From Auricularia sp. M13 (lineage: Eukaryota; Basidiomycota; Agaricomycetes; Auriculariales; Auriculariaceae): DNA of 64,000 nt. The stretch is taken from assembly GCA_037042915.1 (NCBI GenBank), contig CM073198.1:2232001-2296000 (forward strand), read 5' to 3'. This document shows, in pieces, positions 55,144 through 64,000 of this stretch. Position 1 is the stretch's first letter; each line of letters starts with the position of its first letter. The notes below the pieces were generated by a model. That model did not search any database and was not told the DNA's origin. It saw only the letters and a program-made list of their open reading frames with translations. Both the position numbers and the translations under genes were made by a program.

Positions 55144-56334
55144 TCACACGTCCGCGGTGCGCAGCCTGCCCATGGCGCCCCACATCAACTTGATGGCGAG
55201 CCAGCGGGGCAGCCAGGCAAGGAAGGCGAAGATGTACGCGCCGCCACCGAGGCGGTAATGCAGGGGTGGAGACCTGCGCTCAGCCTTGTCGACGACCATG
55301 CGCGCGAAGTTCTCGGTGGGCATGGAGTTGCGGCCCTGTGAGAGGTGCAGCCGGTCGACAATGCGGTCAGCGTACGGCTGCGGTATCAAGGTCAGTTCGA
55401 CGAGTGACCGGGCATGTGGACCGTAGGATCTGCGTGCGGACCTTCCAAAGACTGTTCTCTGGCATGCTGAATACCGAGACGTGGTTCGTCGCGATGTTGG
55501 ACTTGACCATCGCTGGCACGACGTTCATGGCCTGGATGCCAAAGGGCGAGCACTCCATGGAAATAGTCTCGGCCACAGCGTGCAGCGCGGCCTTTGTCGC
55601 GCAGTAGACGCCGTTCCAGGGAGTGGTTACTGGTATTCGATGTTGAGAGGGACAAGATGATTACGGGACAGCTGCCCGCACCTTCACCAGCGACAGAACC
55701 AATGGTAATGATAAGGCCGGAACGGCGCTTCGCCATGTGTGGGATGCTGGAGCAAAATGGATTCGCGAGCTGCTCGTATGCCAGCGCACTTACACGAGAC
55801 GAACGAGCCGCCTGTAAACAAGACATAATGAACGCAGTCAGCACAGCGTAGCGAACACATCGTTATATTGAGAGACGCACAGGGTGCCGAACACGTTCGT
55901 GTCGAATGCGGCCTTTGCCTTCTCGATGGGCATTTCGGCAATTGGACCTGGGAGCGCCGGTCAGCTTGGCTGCAAGCCGCGGGCGGGTACAGGGCGCACC
56001 AATGCAAAGGACACCGGCGTTGGAGACGAGGACGTCGATGCGGCCCTCCTCGCGTATGACGTGCTCGACGGCCTGTGCGCAGGCGTCATCGTCCGTGACG
56101 TCGAGCTCGAGCCTGTAGATGCCCTTGTGCTTGAAGCCTTCCAGGCTCTCCAGGCGCCGCGCGCTGGCATACACCCTGTAGCCGCGCGCTGCATATTCCT
56201 CGCAGAGCGCGGCGCCGATGCCGCCCTGCGAGCTGCCGGTAATGAGCACGACCTTCTTGCTCTACAGCGAGGAATGTCGATTCAGAGCCAACCCCTGACA
56301 AGCGGAATAGGATGCACACCTGGACTTCAGACAT
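55144..56334 (-). CDS. AYR1: AYR1-like short-chain dehydrogenase/reductase
   Basis: NADPH-dependent reductase related to yeast 1-acyl-dihydroxyacetone-phosphate reductase, which makes lysophosphatidic acid precursors at lipid droplets and the ER. Exon 1 is only MSEVQ; the next begins SKKVVLITGSSQGGIGAALC with the TGxxxGIG nucleotide motif (one extra Gly), then YRVYASARRLESLEGF, LELDVTDDDACAQAV and IDVLVSNAGVLCIG (NAG motif). Further exons give PIAEMPIEKAKAAFDTNVFG, SALAYEQLANPFCSSIPHMA, SGLIITIGSVAGE, WNGVYCATKAALHAVAETIS (catalytic YxxxK) and PFGIQAMNVVPAMVKSNIAT. The C-terminal hydrophobic stretch YIFAFLAWLPRWLAIKLMWG is likely the membrane or droplet anchor. Catalytic residues present. Full length for the family. 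Confidence 0.88.
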
Positions 56335-57642
56335 TGCGCAGGCTGAGGTGCTCTGAACAAGATCGGTGACAGAGCCGGTCTCGTGCTCGTTGGATGTTGG
56401 AGCGACTCCGAGTGAGAATCACATTGTCGGCGCCTAATTCGCGCATGCTGTTCCTTAGGCGCCTAATACAGAGATCCTCGATTGCATGGAACGTTGCCTG
56501 GTTGAAGGCGTGTATATACAAAAGAGTCCATAGGGCATTTAGTCGGCTGAAACTGTCGATGTGCTGAAGGAGATGGTCAACTAGAACTGGCAAGGACGGT
56601 CCTCCACACAATACAGTATGTCATGCATAATGTGTACAGTACAACAGGGAAGTCCAGGACTCGAAGACTGGATGCAGAGTGCTCGAGAATTCCTTGAAGC
56701 ATGACCTGAAGTGGCTTTGGGCGCGATGCCGCTGGGCAAGCGGAATTCCATGGAATCTCAGTGCGACTCTGGAACAGATAGATACACCTCATTGACCAAG
56801 GCAAAACCTCATTACGCCGTCCATAATCACCTATAGTACTGCGTTTCGATTGCCGTTGGTATTGAAGTTAGCTTTCGATTCCTCAGATGCCCTGAAGCTG
56901 ACCAAAGAATCCGCTAAGTCCCTATGGACACGGCGGTTCCAGTTGCCCCTCGGCCAACCCAGTACTGTATGCGTTGCCAAGGGTCGCACACCGAGGAATA
57001 GCAAGCAATAAGATGCTAGATATCGCATGTACCACGAGAATATCGATCTAACGTAATGCAAGGCCACATGAATACCCCCTTGCCGGTTTTCGCTCTTCGC
57101 GTCGTCAGCCGCCAACAACGGGCGTATTGCCATTCCGAAGTGCTGCAAGGCGCCAAATGCGAGACGAATAGCGGCGCCAGTGTCAGGGAAAGGAGCAACA
57201 GTTATTTTCGTTCAGGGCAAGCACAGCGATGGGCTCTGATTTGGTGGCAAAGATAAACACGTTCTCCACGGGCGCAGCGAAGTCGATCGGCGCGGTCAGG
57301 CGAGGGCGAGCAGTGAGTTGCAGAAGTACCTCTCGGAGTCGTACGGGGCGAGGACAAGCACTGAAGCAGGGATGTCCAATGGAATGCACACGATTGGCAC
57401 GGAAGGACCGCGCACATCTGCCGTACAGTGCCGTTCCCAAAAATACAGCGATGCGCGAGGACAGAGAAAGCGTGCGAGTGGGCTGAGAATAGCTGGACGT
57501 GATTGTGCCGGGGAGGCGGAGCACGGGGATGAATGGAGTGACAGCAACGTGTTGGAAACTGGGAGGCTGGAGCCAGCGCGGCGCACCGAGGCAAGGGCAT
57601 GGGGACTTGGAAACGAGGACAAGGACGACTTGGGACGGCCGG
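56335..57642. other. Intergenic, no clear gene
   Basis: About 1.3 kb. From 57180 on, several overlapping minus-strand ORFs are open because of GC-skewed composition and show no motifs. No tRNA, repeat or mobile element recognised. Confidence 0.4.
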
Positions 57643-58010
57643 GCCAAGCGTCCGCGGATTCAGATGGGCAAGCAAGAGAGAAGGTCGGAGCGGGGCCAAG
57701 GCTTGGCTCTGGGCGCGGGATTCAACGGGATTGCGAATCGGGGTGTGATCAGTTTGCGGCTGGGCGTGGGTGTGTGAGTGACTAGTGAGCTTAGTATAGC
57801 CTGACGGGCGTCGGAGACTGGACCCTGGCCGCTGCGGGCTCGTCGACGGCGGCAGCGAGCACGGGGAGCAGACACGGAGATAGGCCGGGGTTTGGACCGA
57901 GCGAGGGCTGAGATGCGCGCGGCGTCATTCAAAATTGCGTCGTTGGATTGTCTTGGCGCTGTGGAAGTCGATCATGGCTTGGCGGGCTTGGCTGTTCAGG
58001 GCACGCCAAG
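57643..58010. promoter_or_regulatory. Cluster of PacC-type binding sites upstream of pacC
   Basis: Seven exact GCCAAG hexamers on either strand: 57643-57648 and 57695-57700 (plus), 57702-57707, 57952-57957, 57978-57983 and 57987-57992 (minus, CTTGGC), and 58005-58010 (plus). GCCARG is the known Aspergillus PacC core site. The pair at 57695/57702 forms a head-to-head palindrome with one base between. The cluster ends about 70 bp before the pacC start codon, so some sites may lie in the leader. It suggests autoregulation by ambient pH. Confidence 0.65.
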
Positions 58011-58081
58011 CGGAGCGTCGGATGCTCTTAAACCTCCCGAGCGCAATCCGGCTGCCGAGCGAATTCTCTTTGCACCCAGCC

Positions 58082-60529
58082 ATGTCCTCCCCGAGCGCGC
58101 AGTCCCAGTCGCAGCCGCCGCAGTCGCCCGCCACCCAGCAGCCGACGCCGCCCTCCGACGACCAGCCCGGCCACCGCTGTCTCTGGCTCACCTGCACAAA
58201 GGTCTGCGCAGACGCCGAGCTGCTCTATGCCCATCTGTGCAACGACCACGTCGGCCGCAAGAGCACCAACAACCTCTGTCTCTCCTGCAAGTGGAAGGAC
58301 TGCGACACCACCTGCGCAAAGCGAGACCATATCACCTCGCATCTCAGAGGTACGCCCGAGTCTCATACTATCCTGCCCAGGCGCTCACACCATTCCAGTG
58401 CACACTCCGCTCAAGCCTCACATCTGCGAGGTGCGTCTCATCGCCCAGCCCGCATCTCTCTCTCACCTTCGAGCTCAGATCTGCAACAAATCGTTCAAGC
58501 GGCCTCAGGACCTCAAGAAACACGAGAAGATTCACACCGAAGAGCACCACCAGCAGCACAAGCATTCCAAAGCCATCACCGTCGCAGATCCCACGTTTGC
58601 AGATCGCGTGCGCACACAGTCGAATGCCGCGGCCCAGCGAAAGGTTGCGGGCAAGATAGCCACCTCATCCATCTCCTCCGACAGAGATTCAGGTGCGTCG
58701 GGTGACGATGCCAGTGGCCTCCCATTAAATATTCATACATGTTCTTTGACAGACAAGCATTCGCCCTTGAGTCCCTCACCCGGGGCTCCCTCCCTCTCCT
58801 CTGGCAAGACGCCCGAATACTTGTTTAGCGGTTCCCAGCAACAACTCCTCCCGACGTGGGAAACATTACAGGACAACCATGCGTCGTCGGAGCACTATGC
58901 CCAGCCGAGCAATAAGAGGTCCCACGACAGCGTCGAGGAGTTCATCTCTGAAGTCAAGAAACGCAAGGTCGTGCCGACGTACGATCCGCGTACGTGCGTT
59001 TCCCCCGCCTCGTAGTTCCCCTCCTTGGGACTCTCTCATTCTAACAGAAACCTGCAGACATGGCTGAACGCTTGAGTAATATTGCGTTCACCGCCCAGCT
59101 TATGAGCGGCGCGGCCAATGAGCAGCACATCCGCCATACCTTCAATCCGACCAGCGTTTCGCTTGATATTCGTACGCCGGAGGAGCTCGCTGCTGTTAAC
59201 AATTTTCTGGTTTCTCTCGGACGCGACGTCGCTGGTTCGGCCTCCGCGGCAACTGCTACTCCTTCGGGTCATCACAATCCGACTGCCTCCTACTTCGACC
59301 ATGCTGCACTTGCGCGCTATGGCTTGATGGGTCTGCCTGGCATCGACCCCCACCCATCGTCACAGCCCAGCTACCACGGCGGCTTGATTCCCACGGCAAC
59401 TCCCTCGACACTTGGTTTCTCGCCGCACCTTACGTACGCTGCTCTGGCTGGACCTCACGTTCCCGCTCGCGCTCCACCGGCAGGCGAGTACAATGCCATG
59501 TACCCGGCGCTCGACTACGTTTCGGCGGACAGCAATTCGCACTCGCCGCCTCTGGCAGCAGTCAACTCGTCGCCCAACGCGCCGTTCGGACACCCATCGG
59601 CTTCGACGCAGCACATGCCCGTCCTTGGCCTCGGCGCGCCGATGTCGCACTTCAGTACCTCCCCCGCGCCCTCGCAGACAGGAACGAGTCACTCGACGAG
59701 CACGCCGCCGCTCAGCTACCCGTCGCCGCCGAGCGCAAGCAGCACCCCGCTCAGCACAACGCCGCCGCCGCACCATGTCCCGAACATGCAGCTTTACGGC
59801 AGCGGCGCGCCGCAGCTGCCCGACGGCATCACGTTCGACCACCTGCTGCCGCCGCAGGGGCACGCGCCGGTGTCGCGGCTCGCGCCGCTGGACCACATGG
59901 AGAAGGAGATGCGGCAGTACGTGCGCCTGCGCTCCGGCCTGCGCCACCGCACGGACGCGCCGGCCGACGACGCGGACGAGGAGGAGAACCTCGCGTCGCC
60001 GCCGCGCCCCGTCGAGCCGCCCGTGGCGAACGACATCGGCTCGTCGTCGAAGCTGCCGGCGAGCCTCGCGCAGTACAGCACCGCGGCCTCTGCCTCCCGG
60101 CCGAAGGCGTCCATGTACCCGATGCTCTCCGGCGATCCGGACCTCAAGCTCCCCGCGCTGCACCACCCGCACCGTCACCAGACGCCCGCGTCGCCCGGCT
60201 CGCCGCGCAGCGACAAGTCTCCCACCTCGTCGCCTTCGCCACCGAGCAGCACTGCGTCCAGCCCGCGGCCGGAGAACGTGATCTTGCCGAGCCTGGCCGC
60301 ATTGTCCGTGTCCGTCGCGTCGTCCTCGCCGCGTGCGATCAAGTCGCTCGATCTCCAGCGCGTCCTGCCTTTCGAGGAGCGTCAGCGCCACGCCGAGATC
60401 ATCCGCGACCTCCTCATTTACATCAACAAGGAGTTCGCCTCCAAGGTCGGTGTCTCTTTCCCGTCCGTGCCCGCCCGGGCGGCTTCGCCGCCGGCCGCGT
60501 CGAAGGACGTCGATATGGTCGGGGCGTAG
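58082..60529 (+). CDS. pacC: PacC/RIM101 pH-response transcription factor
   Basis: C2H2 zinc-finger regulator, activated by proteolysis at alkaline pH. Start at ATG 58082 ([14 protein letters not shown]). Three fingers span about residues 35-140: [20 protein letters not shown]...[28 protein letters not shown] (split by an intron); and [23 protein letters not shown] (second intron inside), followed by the basic HKHSKA. Later exons give [17 protein letters not shown] and [16 protein letters not shown]. Two YPxL motifs, YPAL (59511-59522) and YPML (60116-60127), match the PalA/Rim20 docking motifs known in Aspergillus PacC, and the segment between them has a basic, possibly protease-recognised stretch ([16 protein letters not shown]). 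The long C-terminus is Ser/Pro-rich. Ends VDMVGA. Convergent with TAF1, stops 230 bp apart. Confidence 0.93.
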
Positions 60530-60758
60530 AGCGTCCTACAGTTCTAATGCAGCACACGTTGTGCAGTTGCGTCGCGATTTGGCGGTATCTTATCCTGTTC
60601 TTCGCTTTTCTCGGGTCTCCGTCTTCTGCTCTGAAATTGTTTCCTCGCTCTTTGCTCACCTGTCTCACTCGCTGAAGAATGTTGTGTCCACTGTACAGTA
60701 CAACTACAGAATCGTGTTGAATACAAAATTAATGAATACAGCACAGTACAATAATCAT

Positions 60759-63700
60759 CTAAGACGGCTGGGGCTTCAGCTTGAGCTTGATCTTGGGCGC
60801 AGGAGTCGAAGTCGACGGTTCCATCTCCATGGGACTGTCCACCATGGGCGCATCCAGGCCTGACACTGGCGGGCTTGTTGCCAGCGGCGATGGCACGGCG
60901 GCCTGGTAATTCAACGAGCTGCTGCCAGGGCGGAATGGTGCCTGCATAAAGAGCGCAGAGGGACTCTCCGCCTTCACCGGCGAAGGAGGCTTTGCGGCAG
61001 CAGCGGACCCAACAGGAGGGGTGGGTATCGGAGCCGGAGCACCGGGAGGCTGAGGCTGGTTGAACTCTGCCCAGCGAGGACACTTGCGGTTTGTTTCTGC
61101 GAACACGAGTGCGCGAAGTTATTAGTACCAGAGGGCCAGACTCTCGCGAAGTCCTCAAACGCACTCATGTGTCCCATTTGACCGCAATGACCGCACCTCC
61201 TCTGCAAACAAACATGAGGAAACACGAGGGTGCCAAGAGGGCGCGACGCACCGTCGTGTCGGGTTTCATTTGACGTTTCAACGTAAGCGGTGTGCCACCC
61301 TCGAGGGCGATCTTGGCGTTCTTCCTGTGCAAGCGGCGCTCTTGGTTCTTCTTCATCCGTGCAAGCTCCTCCGCGAGCCTTGGCGCATATCAGCAAACAC
61401 AACCCGCCAAGGGCATGTCGACTTTTGACACGCACCGCTTCTTGTAACGCCTATCCTTGTCAGCGTCGCCCGTCGGTGCAAGCGTGTCAGCTTGTGTAGC
61501 CTCGTCCTCGAGGACTTGGCGGCGACGGAGGTATGCGCTGATGACCGCGGCGTCGCGCACAATTTCCGTGACCCATTCACCATCGACCTGAGTGCAATCA
61601 GTCGGTCAGATGTCGCAATGGAAGGGAGATAGGTGCACGCACCAGGCGTTTAATCCGCAGCACCTTCTGTGCACCCTCTGGCCCCAGGCTCATATCTCGT
61701 TGAATAGATGACCCACGGCTGAATGCCGGCGACGATGGGGCTGACGGCGCAACGCCCGGCGACATAGCATCAGGAGAACCAGCGTACGGCGACGGTGCAC
61801 CTGCTTGAGGCGTAGCATAGGACGAAGGACCATCCGGCCGCATCGAAGACCGTCGTTTCTTGACGACATCCTCCTTGTGGTCGTCCTCATCGTCCGTCAA
61901 GGCTGGCTGGGTCTTCCTGCTCAGCGAGTCGTACTGGGCTTTCCAGATGCGGTCGATTTCCGACTTGTAAATCTGTTGTTGCTCAGCGACGTTGTATCGA
62001 TGCGCCGACTTGGGACGATTGTCCGCCTCAGCTACAATCCGCGTAAGAATGATAAGTTCGAGTAAGTTAAAGGGATATTACTTACCCATCTTGGCTTCGT
62101 AATCCTCCCCGGCCTTGACGAAAATTTCCTTCATGGACACGCGGATGAAACTGAACGCCTCGCCACGACCGGTGGGATCTCCAGCGCCGTGCAGCTTCAG
62201 CATCGCCTTAGACTGCGTGGCGTTCATGAAGTTCTTCGTGGTGATCCACGGCGCGAGCTGCTGCTCGATGTCGAGCTTCGACTCGTCACCGTCCTCCGCG
62301 TCCGCACCACGCCCGTACCCCAGGTCCTGCAAGTGCCGCTGGCCCACTTGCATGCTCTCGGACAGCACGACCTGCTCCGGTGTGAGCATCTTGAGCATCT
62401 CCGACTCGCTGGGGATCTGGCCGTTGTTTTTCAAACGCCAGAAGCCTTGGTGCGGCCCGCGGCGGTGGTACTCCATGAACTCCTTGAGTCGCTGCCGCAT
62501 CTGCAGTTCGTTCTGGTCGGGAAAGTACTTCATGAGCCGTGAAATCTTCAGCCGCTCGCCAGGACTCTTCTTCAACAGCTTATATGCTATGAGTTGCAGC
62601 CGGTTCTTCAGCGTCGTTGTGATCTTGCGCGAGTGAGGACCCGGAACGTCGGTGACGGGATATGTCTGGCCGACGACGAAGATGTTCTTGATCTCCCTAA
62701 TGTAATACTTCGTCTCGCCGCGAGTAGAACTCCTGTGAATTGGTCAGTCCTACGTTGTCAGGTAGATTGTGAAGCCCCCGTACTTGATGACCAGGAAATC
62801 GGTGGGATACGCGGTATGTCGGAAAAGGGGAGCACGAATAAGGTTATTGTACAGCGCTGGGATGACCTTGCCCGGCTCCACGTTGCCGAACTTGAGAAAC
62901 GGCGATTCGTCTTGCGGTTCCAGTACAAACGGCTCGCCCAGCTCCATCTGGTGCAAGTGATCAGAAGTGGTGAAGCAGGATGCGGGCCACATTACCTTTG
63001 GGATAGTCTCGTCAAGATCGCTCTTTTTGCGATAATAATTTACAAGGATGTTGCCCATGCCATAATTCGACATGACAGGCGGGTGCTCTTCCTAAAAACG
63101 ATGTCAGCACCAAACGAGCGCCAGTCAAATCAAAAGCAAACGCACAGAGTACTCAAGCAAGATAAAGGAGCTCGTGTCCTTCAAGGTCAAGTCGCCAGTC
63201 GTACGCAGCACATCGCTGACTTCTCCTCCTTTGGAGACCTTGCGTCCGGCCTTGTCCTTCTTCTTTTTCGCCCCACGTACGCGACTGAAGCGTAACTCGA
63301 CGTTCACAGGGAACTGTAAAGCCGGCCGATGGAATGAACGCATCTCGTTCTTGGTTAGGCGGGTTTTGTACTGGACGGACATTCATCAGTTATCGATCGC
63401 TGCGAACGCGCTCTGAAAAATACGTACGAAGGGCAATTGCAATTTCTGAGCAGGATACGCATGATGCACGACGAGCTGGCCAAACGTCTGACGGACACGG
63501 GTCCGAGCGCCAGTTTTTGGCAGTTCATAGTGATGGTCATTGGAGAGGTCGAATTTATCCCGCGCAGGCCCGTCCAGCTTGGCCTTCTTCTTTGGCCGTG
63601 GATCTGCGGCGAAGGTTCAATCATGGTGTAATTGAGAAGGAGGCAAAATTCCACACCATGAGTCTCCGAGTCTGCTTCGAGAAGCTCGTCTTCGTAGTCG

Positions 63701-64000
63701 AATTGTGTGAAATCGCGGAACGGCAGCTTCGCATCCCAGATGATACTTTGCGTCCAGACACCAGAGTCCAGCATCGTATTCATGGGAGTGATCACGCGTT
63801 TATCATCAGCAGGTTTCTCGGGCTGGGGTGTTGAGGCAGCTGTCTTCGGTTTGTCGCCAGAAGATTCGTCAGGGTCAAAAACGACTTGGTCCTCCCAGTT
63901 GGCAAGCGAGATAAGGTTGTAGGGTTTCTTGGACATGAGTTTCTCGAGGATTTCTACTGGCTGATCCTGAGGCGAGAATGAGATGGGCATAAGGGCCCTT
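60759..64000 (-). CDS. TAF1: TAF1, largest TFIID subunit (partial; 5' end beyond window)
   Basis: C-terminal part of the TBP-associated factor that scaffolds TFIID. Reading from the right edge: MPISFSPQDQPVEILEKLM, ISLANWEDQVVFD, SGVWTQSIIWDAKLPFRDF, then after introns NVELRFSR, MSNYGMGNILVNYYRKKSDL, GEPFVLEPQDESPF, FRHTAYPTDFLVIKYGG. The DUF3591 block follows: KISRLMKYFPDQNELQMRQR, HQGFWRLKNNGQIPSESEM, LTPEQVVLSESMQVGQRHLQ, MNATQSKAMLKLHGAGDPTG, EAFSFIRVSMKEIF. Near the end are VLRIKRLV, the zinc knuckle RCGHCGQMGHM with a later Cys in TNRKCPRW, and a Pro-rich tail ending KIKLKLKPQPS. No bromodomain is seen before the stop, as in other fungal TAF1 proteins. The true start lies past 64000. 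Confidence 0.92.

Noticed and set aside
59360-60391. 343-codon minus-strand Arg-rich ORF and an overlapping 289-codon plus-frame Arg/Ser ORF
   Set aside because: Shadows of the GC-rich pacC C-terminal exon, with extreme Arg content and no conserved blocks.

Overview
The window is nuclear DNA from a filamentous basidiomycete, most likely an Agaricomycete. The evidence is protein-coding genes broken by many introns of about 45-65 nt with GT/AG ends, FunK1-type fungal kinases, an Agaricomycete-style F-box protein, a PacC regulator, Rac1, and GC-rich coding DNA between AT-richer spacers. The species cannot be named from the sequence. I found about 26 protein genes, one gene fragment, one foldback element, and no rRNA, tRNA or CRISPR array. 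Genes lie on both strands and are not in operons. ORF boundaries are firm, but many intron borders were set by eye.

Layout: 0.1-4.0 kb holds two divergent mitochondrial genes (SLS1-like and ATP11). 4.1-10.5 kb is accessory: a 3' fragment of a membrane-protein gene followed by two FunK1 kinases. 11.8-19.3 kb holds a zinc-finger-like acidic protein, a secreted M43 metalloprotease, a coiled-coil protein and an alpha/beta hydrolase. 19.7-26.3 kb (minus strand) holds a third FunK1 kinase and the full-length parent of the fragment at 4.1 kb. The blocks at 4.1-7.5 kb and 19.7-23.2 kb are inverted duplicates of each other. 27-36.9 kb holds Rac1, saccharopine dehydrogenase, a DUF423 protein, a Fic-domain protein with a substituted catalytic His, a METTL14/Kar4-like protein with a Gly/Met-rich tail, and a paralogue of the 18 kb hydrolase. 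38-50.6 kb holds a large disordered alpha/beta-hydrolase protein, a lysophospholipid acyltransferase, an F-box protein, RRB1/GRWD1 and the meiotic recombinase DMC1 (the last two divergent across 137 bp). 51-56 kb holds two unrecognised genes on either side of a 1.23-kb foldback element, then an AYR1-like reductase. 58-64 kb holds PacC/RIM101, with a dense cluster of PacC-type sites upstream, converging on the 3' part of TAF1.

Most genes are conserved housekeeping genes that do not form one pathway. The most notable signals are: (1) the 567-bp-arm inverted repeat flanked by a 6-bp direct repeat, (2) the inverted duplication carrying a FunK1 kinase plus a gene fragment, with HRD changed to HQD in one copy, (3) a Fic protein whose motif His is Gln, and (4) seven GCCAAG/CTTGGC hexamers within 368 bp upstream of pacC.
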